From: Cinnamomum chago
Lineage: Eukaryota; Streptophyta; Magnoliopsida; Laurales; Lauraceae
NCBI GenBank assembly: GCA_038049695.1
Contig: CP142458.1
Location: 63,893,501 to 63,957,500 of the forward strand
Direction: 5' to 3'
DNA: 64,000 bases
Positions 35,646-47,988 of the stretch are shown one piece after another. Each line of letters opens with the position of its first letter. Position 1 is the stretch's first letter. Position numbers and translations under genes: made by a program. Under the pieces are notes generated by a model that did no database searches, was not told where the DNA came from, and saw only the letters and a list, made by a program, of their open reading frames with translations.

Positions 35646-37401
35646 TAGGCAGCATATCAGGCTATCAGTGCCTTTATAAAACCTTCCTCTCGAAACCATT
35701 TGGGCAAAACCTAGACGACAACAATTAAAAAAAAAACACGAAGAAGAAATGGAAAGAGAGGGAGGGAGCAATTGGACATACCTGGTTCTTCGGTGAAGCA
35801 AAGAAGTTTGACGATGGCAACGACGAAAACCCTCTATAGCAACGGCAAGGGAGAAAGCATCCAACAGTATCCAGAAGCGTCACCTGCAGTCTTAGCTCTG
35901 TAAAGCTCACTCTTTGATGATAGATTAGAAGAGAGGTATGTTGAATAGTTTCATTTATGTCGAATAGTTTCATTTATTTCTCTATAGATCTGTCCGATTC
36001 CCAAATTGTTGTGATGGAACTTCAACACTCACTTTGGTTTCGTCCGAATCAAGGGGTTCAGACAATGTTCGCCCGAAATTGGGGGGTTTCTAAACGAAAC
36101 CCTGATATTCGGGCGAATTTAACCGAATCTTGAACCGAATATTTTCAAACGAGTAGTTCAGTTCGTTTTTTGGTGCGAAACGATATGACTCGGACAATTC
36201 GTCCGAACCGAACCGAACTTGACAACTATGCTATTATTGCTTCTATGCAGGTAAGAAATGATTCATTAAGTGACCCTGAACCTGAAGGCCTGTAGCTAGA
36301 GTTTCAAGTTTCAACACAAGATATTCACTGAAAAAGTTCAATATGACCAAGACACATGTAATCCTATGATAATAAATAGCTTAAAAAGATGGATTTCAGG
36401 TCCAAAAAGAATGGAAATGCACAGGTTAAAAATTAATGAAATAACTTCTATAGGTATTTGAATAATTAGAATGTCAAACACTTGCACATATAAGAGCATA
36501 ACAAGAAAAGACTCAGAAAAAGATGCAAATGTAAGAGGAGGATGCAGTAACATTGATAATGTGTTAAACAGAATTGAGCAATTGGAAGCAAAAATTTAGG
36601 CATGTTTGAAGGAAAGTGGATTTAGTGGTGATTGTGGTCTTGAATGTGTCCACGAAAGCAGTAACAAACCAAACTCTTATTACAAGCCTACTTGCAGCAT
36701 TGGATTGTTACAGTTACAGATGCCCAAGGCAAAATAGGTATACCTCTCTCGACCAACAATGGAAATTGGATCAACATTTTGTGTCAATCTAGAAATCAGT
36801 GCTAATGTTTAGGTCTGATCTACGATCTAGTTCGAAGTTGTTCTGACTTTTCTTTTCTGGTGAAGAATTATGTCCATTGCCCAAAAATACCATTAAGAAA
36901 GAGCAATGCAAAGTCACTCGAGATATTAGAGACGGCAATTGAGTGCTGTTTTTTCTTTGCTAGAGGCAACATTAAACGGTAATATGACCCTCGCATTCTT
37001 CTGATCACTATTCTTCTCCCGTAATGCGAACATGCCTTGCCATTACGCTACACACTGGTTCATTGAAATTGGATGCATTTTAATGTACCCTAAATCAGAA
37101 TCCCTAAATATAAATGCCATAATAGATGGTAAATGGCAATCCAGGGGAGTTTCGTCCCCAAGTAAGATGTAGATATCTGAAACCACATTAGCCTGGATGT
37201 AGTTTCATCCCTTTCCACCCCATATCTTCATTATAAACAATCACTAACACTGCTCTGGAAAGAAAAAAAAAAAAAAAACAATATCCCAAATCACGTGGTC
37301 TCAAATTTCCAAAGACCCAACAGCCAAAAATATTGAAACCACTGGTGATTAATTGGAGACGCAACCAACCCAAAGGCACCGTAGTAAACAACAAAATAAT
37401 A
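35646..37401. other. Unique spacer between duplication blocks B and C, copy 2
   Basis: Not homologous to 7207-10428, the corresponding interval of copy 1. A CGAA-rich element remnant spans about 35990-36230 and ends CCGAACTTGACAACTATG. No gene is recognised. Confidence 0.5.
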
Positions 37402-37666
37402 TACAAAAAGAGATGCTGAAGACCGCCTTGCTCCAAAAAATGTTGATTCTGATGTGGATGTCAAAAGCGAAGATGAAAGGTAGATGGTTCATTTAAATAA
37501 TAGTTTTTTTAAAGAATTTCTCTCTTTGAATGCTAAATTATTTTGTTGAAATGGTGAAAAATGTGCGTTTAGTGATGATGATGACGACGATGAGGATGAT
37601 GCTGAAGCTTTAATGGCGGAGCTTGAACGAATAAAGAAAGAGAGAGCCGAGGAGAAACTTCGGAAG
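37402..37666 (+). pseudogene. CWC15: CWC15 exon 4-5 fragment (duplicated pseudogene)
   Basis: 37402-37479 is the copy of exon 4 and 37573-37666 of exon 5 (94 nt, same length as the source). The exon 4 copy lacks its acceptor site because the duplication breakpoint lies within a base or two of the exon start. It also has a 6-bp in-frame deletion (one Ala-Asp pair of the acidic run). Exons 1-3, 6 and 7 are absent. No promoter is implied, so it is not expected to make protein. Confidence 0.93.
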
Positions 37667-38218
37667 GTTGGCTTTATTATGATCTAGTAGACTTTCTGTG
37701 CCTTTTCCCCTCGTTTTCCTCATTTCATTCAAAAGTAGCCTCTTGTACTGTTTTGTGCCTTGCCTTCATTTTTCTTTATCATCTCTCATTTGACTAAAGT
37801 ATTGTCTAATACATTAGCTTCTCATTAGAAAAACAAAAAAACAATACGAAAAACCAATATCGATGAACATTGGATCTCGTAAATATTTGCAGTTCTGCAA
37901 GAACTCCTTTGCTTTAAATACCAACATCACTATAACACAGATTTAGATGATGATGATCGACATTATGACATTCAAAATCGCTATATAATAAATGTTAATG
38001 AAAAGTCTTCTAAAGATTTTTAATACTTTCCTTTTACTTTTTTTTTTTCTTTTTTTCCTTTTTTTTTTTTTGGATTGGTTTTTAACACTTTCTAATTTTC
38101 AAGAAGTTCCATTGTGTTTTTTTCCTCCATTCTCCACCAGCTTGGAGAAAACCAACCGAATTATACATTTTTCATTATGAAGCATGCCCCTATTTCCGTA
38201 AGTCTTGGATTTCCTCTA

Positions 38219-38547
38219 GGGCCTGTTTGGATAGGTAAAAAATAGAGTAGAGTGAAGCTAAATGCGCCTTAACAATCTAAAATTTTAACTTTACCCCGTT
38301 TGGATGAATCTGGCCCAATAGATGAAGTAATGTTGTGAGCCACATGTACTCCACTTCTCTTCAACTCTAAATACTTCCATTTCTTTGAGTAAAAGCGGAT
38401 TCTACTACAAACCTTAACTTCAAATTAAGCATCCAAATGGAGTGAAGTGAAGTACTCTACTTTAACTTCAACCTACTTCTCTTCACTCCACTCTACATGT
38501 GAAATCCACTTCATTTTATTCCACTCCTCATTTATCCAAACACGCCC
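38219..38547. mobile_element. MITE, 329 bp, duplicate of 11253-11581
   Basis: Same ends and same flanking CTA as the copy in CWC15 intron 5. It arrived by duplication of the block, not by new insertion. Confidence 0.8.
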
Positions 38548-40759
38548 CTAGTGATTCCATCTATGTTGAATCTGAAGTAACTCTCTGGACGGGGTTGCCA
38601 AAAACAATAACCTCAACTGTATGCTGCCACACAAGCTCCGTAATTCCTGGGAGATTGTTCAACATAACATCAGAAAATTATTTGGTCTAATTCACTTGAA
38701 AAGCAGTTTGGGGTTCTATTACCCATTTTAACCTCAAACCATGCAGGCATTTTTCTGGCTGTCAGCCAACAAAATTCTTACTTTGAAATGGAAGGAGTGA
38801 CGTGATTAACTGGCACGTTAGTCCGAAATTAAGAATCACGTCTCTCCTTTGGACAATTGGTTGAAACAATTTTATAGATGGAATAGCTATTGGGAAATTG
38901 GGCCATTAGATACTGGAGAAACCATGTAAGTAGGAGATGAGATATTAAAGCAACAGACTTTGAAAAGAGACCAAAAGAGAGAGAGAATAGATGGCCATAA
39001 AAATAGACCATTCAAAAAAAAAAAAAAAAGTTGGAGATGAGATATTATGCTAGCCCTCTCATGTTTGGTGGAAGTTGGTGATTCTAACCAAGGATGAAAA
39101 TAGCGGTAGCGGCGGGCGTAGCGGCCTGCCGCCAAAACGCTACATAGCGTAGCGGCGCGATTTGGAAAAATCGTCAAAAAATATGAAAAAATTCTAGAAA
39201 ATCTAGAACATTGAAAAATGAGAGAAAATGTTTTTTTTTTTTTGCAAACGTAACTAAGGTAGGGGCGTAGCGGTCCCCTCACTGTATGAGGTCCTGTATC
39301 ACTGTATAAATAGAAAATAATAGTAATGATCATTTTTTTCACATGTGTTATGTTGCTTAGTTATGCTAACTTAGAAACTAATGAAAGGCTTATAAAAGAA
39401 AAAAACTATGTCATGAAGTCAAGACTTAAGAGTACCTAGAGAAAAAAAATACATCTACCAAAGTGGGTGTCTAATAGGATGTACTTAGAGAATAATCATT
39501 GAGAAGAACTCTCTGTATCGACTCTAATTCGGCGAGATCATATGCTTTTTGGTATTCTTTTAAACACAAAAGGGTAGAAGAGTTGTGTAGAAATGCTATT
39601 TGGAGAGAAGAAGAAAATAAATAAGTCTTATTATGCATTTTTAAAAAATTTAAAAAGTATGAATTTTTCTCACCCCGTACGGTCGTAGCGGCCGTTACGG
39701 GTGCGACGGCCGATAAATCGGCCGTAGCGTGACGGTGGCGGCCGATATAGCGTAGCGGCCGCTATTTTCATCCATGATTCTAACAGACAATATTGCTAGT
39801 GGAGTTTAGATTGTTTGAAGCTTCTTTTGGGAACCATTAACTGTTAAAGAAAATTCTTTAAATGCATCATCATTGGTGGAAGGCAAGGGTATCATGGAGA
39901 TTGTCCTTCGTGCTGTAGGAGATTAGAGGTATGCTTGCATCCTTAGAGGTGTGCTTTTGCCATGTTCCTCAAATTGTAAATGGGCAGGTAGATGCTCTTG
40001 CTAAAAGTGGGGACTTTGGAGATGAATTTTCACTATTAAATTTATTAGCTTTATTGTAGGGGAAGGGGTTGTCATGTCCACTCTTAATGAGCAAATGATC
40101 AATATATATATATATATAGAGAGAGCGCAAGGCTCTATAATGAGAGATGTCTCTCACCTTATATGAGAGATATGGGTGGGGGGCTCACATTTAAGCTGTT
40201 GGCATTGGATATGGATGCGAGGGCCCCCACCTTATCTCTCATAGTAAGGTGAGAGACATATTCTCCTATGAGAGATGTCTCTGACCTTACTATGAGAGAT
40301 ATGTGTGGGGGCCTTCATTTCCATTTCCAATGCCAACAACTTAAATGTGAGGGGCCCCACCCCTATCTGATGCTGGCTCTAAGGTTAGGGCTTGGGGTGG
40401 AAGTGCTAAAAAGCACAAGGAGTGCTGAAGCACGTGTCCGAAGACAATCAATTTTCGAAGAGACAATAAACGAGGACGCACCTCAATGGGAAAACCTAAT
40501 TTCATTAATTAACAACTCTGAGAAATAATTCCCTACAATGCCATATAAATAGTCAAAGTAAACTTAAGCCTTAAGAAACCTAATAAAACTAGGAAACTAA
40601 ATAATATAGGAAATCTAATCCTAATAACAATATTTAAAGAAACTAATGACATGAAAATAAATTCCTAAATCTATGTGGGCCCTACACATGTAGCCATGAG
40701 GTCTACGCTGCATCGCTATCTCTCATATAAGGTGAGAGATATCTCTCATAGGAGCATCT

Positions 40760-40798
<39 letters not shown>

Positions 40799-40799
<1 letters not shown>

Positions 40800-41175
40800 C
40801 AAGGCTCTCCTAAGTTCAAGCTTAGGATAAAATCTTGTAAGCTCATGCTTGTGGGGCCCACATGTGGTCCATTCAAATGGACCAAACACATGACCCCTCT
40901 AAATTGCACATGTCAACCAACTTTTGGTCAAATCCGAATTTACTGGACCATTGGATGGATTATGTATTGATCCGAATGGTCCATTAACCATTAAACTTTT
41001 GGGCCTATATAGAGATGATAGAAATCACAGTTGGGGCTGATTTTTTACAGAGAGGATTATCCCAGGGAGTCCTTGAAATCCCTCCCCCTCCAATTCCCAC
41101 GTGAGTCTCCAGGTGGGCCCCACCATATACTTGAGCTTACCTTATCGTAAACTTGAGCTTAGGAGAGCCTTGCTC
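40799..41175. mobile_element. Foldback MITE, duplicate of 13824-14202
   Basis: Ends GCAAGGCTCTCCTAAG and its inverse, embedded in TA repeats. It was copied with block C. Confidence 0.75.
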
Positions 41176-41342
41176 ATATATGAATATATATATATATATA
41201 TATAGGGAGATGCTCCTATGAGAGATATCTCACCTTAAATGAGAGATTGGGTCCCCCAATTCCTACGTGAGTCTCCAGGTGGGCCCCACCATACACTTGA
41301 GCTTACCTTATCGTAAGCTTGAGCTTAGGAGAGCCTTGCTCA

Positions 41343-41380
<38 letters not shown>

Positions 41381-41383
<3 letters not shown>

Positions 41384-42017
41384 ATTAGGTTGGGGTATAC
41401 TTCCCTTTTTTGCACATGAATCCCCCTTTTGTACTTCACCCCCATTTACTTGAAATCCCCATTTGTATTTGAAAATTTCCATTTTTGGAAGCATCCCTCA
41501 CCATACAATGCTCACATAAAAAGTAACAAGATAAAAACAAAACCTTTAAAAGTGAGATTGAAAGTTTTCATGTCATCACGTAGGATGGATATTAGTTTAG
41601 GCATCCTAACTCGAGTTAGCTCAATTCACCATGGAAATGCTATAATACAATCTTTTTTCAAGAAAATGAAATAAAAGTGCCCCATACTTAAAAAAAAGGA
41701 GATGATTGCTTTAAATGAAAGAGCATTATCCTATTTATAAGCTAACGGAGTCATAGATAATTTACCAGTTTCATCCATCAAATTGCTACAGGCACCACAT
41801 ATCATTCATCTAAATTGTCATACAAAAAGGCAGTGTCATCCATCAAATTGCTACAGGCACCACATATCATTCATCTAAATTGTCATACAAAAAGGATGTT
41901 AACAAGGAGTCATAGATAATTTACAAGTATAATCCATCATATTGCTATAGGTAACACATGTCATTCCTAAAAACTATCACACAAAAAGGACGAAAACAAT
42001 TGTTGAAGATATGAAGA
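41381..42017. other. Intergenic DNA with a 66-bp tandem duplication
   Basis: CATCAAATTGCTACAGGCAC occurs twice about 66 bp apart (near 41776 and 41842), and a diverged third copy lies near 41935. No gene is seen. Confidence 0.55.
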
Positions 42018-42870
42018 TAGTGGCGGCTCTAGGAATTCAAGTTAGTGGAGTCGACAAAAGACTGATCTTTCATGAATCAAATAAATTTATTTTCCCTTTA
42101 TCAACATCCGTCATCTACTTTTAATAATTCGATAAATATAATATAAAATTATCAAATAATCTATTTTCGATAATCCGACAAAGATAATATTGAGTTCTAA
42201 AAAAAAGTAGAAATTTTAATACATTGTTACTAATAGTTCTTAATCTAAAAAGAAAACTCAAATACATAAACTGCTACAGTTGCCCTTAACCGGTTTTCAT
42301 GTGTTGAAATCGTTGCATAATAGCTTTATTATTAACACTGGCAAGCACATCCTTTTCAATATATGTGACCAAATAGTCATTCATCCATTGATCTCCCATC
42401 AACCTGTTATTTACGAATTTCATTGCTGAAAAGCTCTTTCTACCGTTGCCGTCATTACTAGTAAAATCAACGTTAATTTTAGAAGCAAATAAACCAATTA
42501 GTATGCGATATCCTTTTTTGTTTTCACTAATTTTCTAACAATGTCACCCATTCCTTTTAATTGCTAGAGCGCATATCAGAAATGTGGGCCCATTAATTTT
42601 TTTTTATATTTTGGTAGACAGTTGGCCCATTAACTTAGGCGGTGGGTATTTTAAGGCGACTTTTGTTCACTACCACAGCAACAAAGAAAAAGATGTTAGG
42701 TTAACTAATGCGGGGGTGAAACTATTAAATTGAGTGGGGTCAAACTCAAATTTTTATGCGGGTCAAATTCAAAATTTCAATTCATGACATAAGAATTTTA
42801 TTTTTAAATATTTGTTTAGATCTCAGTGGGGTCAATTGACCCCATTGAGATCAATGTGGCGCCGCCAATG
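42018..42870 (-). mobile_element. Non-autonomous hAT, 853 bp, with transposase C-terminal remnant
   Basis: The ends are TAGTGGCGGC and, inverted, CATTGGCGGC. TATGAAGA at 42010-42017 and TATGGAGA at 42871-42878 form an 8-bp target duplication with one mismatch. The minus strand keeps the end of a hAT dimerisation domain at about 42286-42480 (see next entry). The rest of the transposase is deleted. Confidence 0.88.
42286..42450 (-). pseudogene. hAT transposase C-terminal dimerisation region, fragment
   Basis: Reads SAMKFVNNRLMGDQWMNDYL, then VTYIEKDVLASVNN and KAIMQRFQHMKTG before a stop. This is the C-terminal signature of ZMYM1-type hAT transposases, complementary to the N-terminal half kept at 3210-4334 but from a different subfamily judging by the element ends. 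Confidence 0.85.
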
Positions 42871-43900
42871 TATGGAGATGGGGTTGAATGGGTTAAAGAG
42901 TAATAGGTAGTTTGAGTATGCTCAACCTGAACTTAATACATTTACTGATCGAGATAAAAGTGTCAATAGGTTGGCAAGTCAAAAGGCATATATAGGCTTA
43001 ACTCGAACCCAATTCATTGTTTAATTGGGTTAGAAAGTTAACCTTGAAAGGAATTCAAAATTCTCTCAGTTCAGCAAAAGCAAGCTCATTATTGGAATCT
43101 ATGTTTACCTTGAAAGGAATGTATTTCCATTGCTAAGTGTTCATTTAAGATGATTATTGTCATGCCACGAACCCTAAGGGCCCGTTTGGTAATTTTACTA
43201 ATATAGTCAAGTAAAGTTAAGGGGTGCATCTATATACAGATGTACTTTTGCTACATAGAGATGCACTGTCTTCTAAGTAAATATTTTTTAAATCTGCCGT
43301 CACTTCATTGAACATCTAAATTTACTTCTTACAGATGTACTTCATACAGGTGTCATTTCAATGGGTACTTTTAGCCTGTCTCACATACATGTCCAACGTC
43401 CATCAAATGGACAGTAAGTCAGGTAGATATCATATTAGCCGTCAAATCAGTATTTTCCTTTTTCTTGCCATTTATATTTGCAAAGTTGACGTGGCAACTC
43501 TTTTAGGGAAAGGCACCGTGGGGTCCACCATAAAAATAACAAATGAGCACGTATGACATGGTGTCTGTTACATATGTGCACGAATGAGCTACATAATCTG
43601 AGTTACGTATGGGCATGAATGAGCATGTAATATGTTAAACTTATTAAGGACGCTCGTGGGAGGGAGGCCGTAAAATCATATGATATAATCTTTTAATTAT
43701 TTTAAAATAGTAAAATCAAAATTTTTAATTTTTTTATTAAATGTTTTTTTACTTTATATTTTTTATTATTATGGTCCGATTAAATTTTTGTACTTTATAT
43801 ATATTTATATTTTTTGTTTAAATCTTTGTTTAAATATTTTTTTTTGTACTTTATATTTTTTTAATTTTTTTTTGTACTTCATTGAATCAATGAAATAATA
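42871..43900. other. Intergenic DNA with a truncated MITE end
   Basis: GGGCCCGTTTGGTAATTTTA near 43189 is one end of the MITE family at 16422-16714, with no partner end. 43680-43880 is almost pure A and T. No gene is recognised. Confidence 0.45.
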
Positions 43901-44550
43901 AGGCCTCCCATACCCTACATAGGCATCCCATGCCCTATGTAAGCAACTCATTATACCCTACATAGGCATCCAATACCCTACATAGGCCTCCCATGCCTTA
44001 TGTAGGCAACTCATTATATCTTACATAGGCATCCAATACCCTACATAGGCCTCTCATACCCTACATAGGCCTCCCCTGCCCTATGTAGGCAACTCATTAT
44101 ATCCTACATAGGCCTCACATGTCCTATGTAGGTAACTCATTATACCCTACATAGGCCTCTCATACCCTACATAGGTCTCCCATACCCTATGTAGGCCTCC
44201 CATGCCCTATGTAGGTAACTCATTATACCCTACATAGACATCTAATACCCTACATAGGTCTCCCATGCCCTATGTAGGCAACTCATTATACCCTACATAG
44301 GCCTCCCATACCCTACATAGGCCTCCCATGCCCTATGTAGGCAACTCATTATACCCTACATAGGCCTCCCATGCCTTATGTAGGCAACTCATTATACCCT
44401 ATATAGACCTCCCATACCCTACATAGGTCTCCCATACCCTATGTAGGCAACCCATGCCTTACATAGGCCTCTCATACCCTACATAGGCTTCCCATGCCCT
44501 ATGTAGGCAACTCATGCCCTATGTAGGCATTCCATGCTCTATATAAACAT
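43901..44550. repeat. Minisatellite of alternating inverted ~21-23 bp half-units
   Basis: Two half-units alternate: CCCTACATAGGCCTCCCATA and CCCTATGTAGGCAACTCATT. CCTACATAGG and CCTATGTAGG are reverse complements, so the array is dotted with inverted repeats. It covers about 650 bp and ends roughly 490 bp upstream of the FAR1-MULE-OTU start codon. Confidence 0.92.
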
Positions 44551-45036
44551 CACATGGGATGTTCTCCTCTTCTCATGGAAAGCAACTCTCTAGCCTCTCT
44601 TCACTCCATCCTCTCTATTCTCCTTCTCCTCATTATGTTCCTCAAGGAGGCTTAGTCCTAAAGCCACACTACTCTCTTGAGATTTCTCATCTAGAAGAGG
44701 TTTTCCCATCCTAACATGTATTTCTCTATCATTTTTATTTTCCATCCTATGTAAATGAATTTATATGTTAGTTAAAGTTACTTTTTTTAATATTCTTTTT
44801 CTTATGGTTTATGCTTGATGGTTTATTTATGTTGCTTATGTTTATACTTGGATTGACAACCCAAGTTTATGATGGCATTAACCTTTTTTGTAGTAGCCTA
44901 TCTTGATCACATACTCTATAAATACTACTTCTTTAGACGAGATTTTTCCAAAAATTATTTATTCTCTTCTCAACTTCTCTAATCTACATTTCTGATTTTC
45001 TCAGTTCTCTTATCTCTTCGGATACTATTTGGTATT
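44551..45036 (+). promoter_or_regulatory. Putative promoter and leader of the FAR1-MULE-OTU gene
   Basis: No coding sequence lies between the minisatellite and the ATG at 45037. CACTATAAATACT-like sequence (CTCTATAAATACTAC near 44912-44926) is a plausible TATA box about 110 bp upstream of the start codon. Confidence 0.35.
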
Positions 45037-47988
45037 ATGGACGAACGTATTAAGTTATGGGGCAAAGATTTACGCTTGTCAAGTTATTCGACTAAGGTAA
45101 ATTTTTGTTTAATATAATATTAATTAATTGTTGACTAAATACGCACTAATTATGCTAGTTAATATGAAACAGGATGATCAATGCGAAGTGATTGCAGTAG
45201 CATCAGAAAATATTCAAGTTCAAACTGATTATACGGAGCAGTTTACAACTAATATGGTATAATTAGATTTTTTTTCTTAGTCATTTAAATATGAATAAAT
45301 ACTAATTAATTTTTTCATTCTTAGGTATTTAAATGTCGCGAAGAATTAATTCAATGGGCACGAGCAGTTGGGCGTGCAGTTGGATTTGTTTTGACAATTG
45401 CAAGTTCGAATCAAGGTGAATTTGGTCAGAAGCCTTACTTGCTTATGCAATGTGAGCGAAGTGGACATTATCGGTCGATAAAGACTTCGTCGAAGAAGAC
45501 TAGTACTAGAAAATGCAATTGTCCATTTCGTTTGAAAGGCATTAAATTGGAAGGCGGGAATGATTGGGTATCAATGGTCGTTTGCGGGATCCATAATCAC
45601 CCTGCTGCGTATTATATGGAAGGTCATTCGTATGCTGGCAGATTATCAGAGGATGAAACAGGCATTATGATTGATTTGTCCAAAAATTTAGTGAAGCCAC
45701 GTGACATACTATCCACATTGAAGGGGCGAGATCCACTCAATATGTCAACCATTAAAACCATTTACAATGCTCGTCAAAACCATCGAGTGGCAGAAACTGC
45801 AGGGAGGTCTCAGATGCAACAATTAATGTTTAATCTCAGTAAGCATGATTACATTTCGTGGCATAGAAGTCATGGTGAGTCAAACGAGCTTCAAGATTTA
45901 TTTTTTGCTCATCCTTGTTCACTTGATTTGTTACGTGCTTTTCCTCACATACTTCTTATGGACACAACATACAAGACTAACAGGTTCAACATGCCACTTT
46001 TTGAAATAGTCGGTGTTACATCAACAGAGTTGACTTTTTCTGTTGCATTTGTATTCATCCAGTTCGAGAAAGAGGACAATTTTGCATGGGCATTGAGCTG
46101 TTTGCGTTCTACTATGGACGGGTGTTCATTACCACGAGTGGTGTTGACTGACAGAGATTTAGCATTAATGAATGCTGTGGATCGCGTTTTCCCCGAGTCA
46201 ACCGCTTTGCTGTGCAAATGGCATATTGGGAGGAATGTATTAACAAATTGTAAGAAGCTATTCGAAGAGAAGCATGCATGGGAGAGTTTCTACTCAAAGT
46301 GGTGTTATCTAGTGGACTCTGATACCACCGAAGAGTATTCCAAGAGGTTGCTGACTATTGAGCAATCATTTCGCAGATATCCTAAAGCACTCAATTACAT
46401 CAAAACGATATGGCTGAATAAATATAAGGAGAAATTTGTGCAGGCCTGGACCAACAGATCAATGCATTGCGGTAACAGGACGACGAATCGAGCTAAAAGT
46501 CAACATGCAAGGTTGAAAAGGCATTTATGTAATTCAATGGGCAATTTTGAGTCCGTGTGGTCACATGTTCATAATCTATTGGAGGCGCAATTCACATCCA
46601 TTAAAGCATCGTTGGAACGAAGTGTCAATCTTGTGCGTCATGATTTCAGGCACTCGTTGTACAACGAACTGAGAGGTTTTGCTTCTTGTGCTGCAATGTA
46701 TCACATTTTAGAAGAAGCAAAACGTTCTCATATTGTTAGGGATGATCTTGAAACTTGTGGTTGTCAAATCCGATTAAGTCACGGTTTGCCATGTGCACAT
46801 GAAATCTATACATTTATCTCGGAGGGTCGTCCAATTCCACTATCTTCTATTGATTTGTTTTGGAGGAAGCTGGACTTCATGCCTATCACTACAGTAGAGA
46901 ATGATGATTTAAGCTGCAATGTTGAGTTAGAATTGTTCGCCGACCAATTCAAAAAAAAGCCTCAGTCAAGTAAACTTCGGTGGTTGCGAAAATTACGTGA
47001 AATTATTAATCCTTCAACCACTTTACTTGCAGAGCCAGAGGTGAAGAAGCATACTCGTGGACGACCTACTTCAAAGAAAAAAGATATTACATCGACTCGA
47101 AGAGATCCATCAGGATTTGAATATGCTGAGGCAAATCATTCATTTTTTGTACCGGGCATGCATAGTTTTGCATCAACTTATGTTCCCCCAGCGCCACAAC
47201 CTCGAAGATTTTCTACTGATATGCAGCTGGAGTTTGGTCAACATAAGAGCAGTGACCAACATAGTTATGTGGACCAGTTGCATACGGATTTGCATCCAGA
47301 GTTTGGCTCATGTAGTTACGTTGACCAATTTTCTACTGATTTCTATTCAGAGTATGGCTCACATAGTTACGTCCACCAGTTTCCTCCTCATTTGCATCCG
47401 TATATTACATCTGTGACCGATGTCATTGCTGATGGGAATTGCGGGTTTCGTAGCGTCGCTATGGCTTTACGTATGGATGAAGGTCAAAATGCATGGGCTA
47501 TTGTAAGGTATGGTATGCTAACTGAGCTGAACAACAATGTTGATGAGTATGCATCCTTGTATGGAAGTTACGAAAGGCTTTTGCACATAAGAGAAGCGCT
47601 GACATTTTTTGAGACAGATAAGCCTGCACCATTGCTTCATTGGATGAATATGCCGGACATGGGTCACTTGATTGCGTCATGGTATAATGTGGTTTTCATT
47701 TTGATTAGTGAATCACAGAGCATGACGTTTCTTCCTCTACGGTCTGCACCACCACCACCACACGAACAACTTGTAATTTGCATTGGACATGTCAATCAGA
47801 ACCACTTTGTGGAGGTATCCTTGGTTCCCAATCCTCCAATGCCCCCTATCATGATCCAATGGGGTGCATACAAACACCAATGTGCAGCACAATGGGCTTT
47901 AATTTATGAACAAAACTTTGAAGACTACAAGCGGATATGGAATCCATCTACTGTAACCCAACATACTATGCATTTGGATTCTGATTAG
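45037..47988 (+). CDS. FAR1-like/MULE transposase-derived protein with SWIM finger and OTU protease domain
   Basis: Three exons, 45037-45096, 45173-45256 and 45325-47988, all GT/AG and in phase 0, give 935 residues. Domain order: a FAR1/WRKY-like DNA-binding region (about 50-130, CNCPFRL and CGIHNHP); a MULE transposase domain (about 255-450) with D261 in DTTYKTN, D324 in LTDRDLAL and the CKWHIGRN motif; a SWIM finger with C526, C528, C538 and H540; a basic linker; a repeat region; and an OTU cysteine-protease domain with ADGNCGFRS (D751, C754) and H875 in NHFVEVSL. The residue I take as the third transposase acid is K439 (NRAKSQH, where relatives have NRxES), so cut-and-paste activity is doubtful. 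The frame is otherwise intact and I found no terminal inverted repeats nearby. Such proteins are often mislabelled in databases as PKS-NRPS-like. The role here is unknown: a domesticated regulator or a stranded transposon gene. Confidence 0.88.
47206..47400 (+). repeat. Coding minisatellite, linker before the OTU domain
   Basis: About three ~20-residue units with the pattern SYVxQFxTDxxxExGSHSYV (for example SYVDQFSTDFYSEYGSHSYV). Repeated DNA includes GAGT(T/A)TGGCTCA(T/C)(G/A)TAGTTACGT. It is probably a flexible, length-variable spacer. Confidence 0.8.

Larger units (their letters stand above)
37402..41379. repeat. Segmental duplication block C, copy 2
   Basis: Matches 10429-14390 in order and orientation, including the 329-bp MITE (38219-38547), the inverted-repeat element at 39090-39777 and the foldback MITE at 40799-41175. 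It ends in a (TA)n array at 41342-41380. Confidence 0.93.

Noticed and set aside
43901-44550. Possible CRISPR-like array
   Set aside because: The repeats have no unique spacers and the window is plant nuclear DNA; it is a minisatellite.
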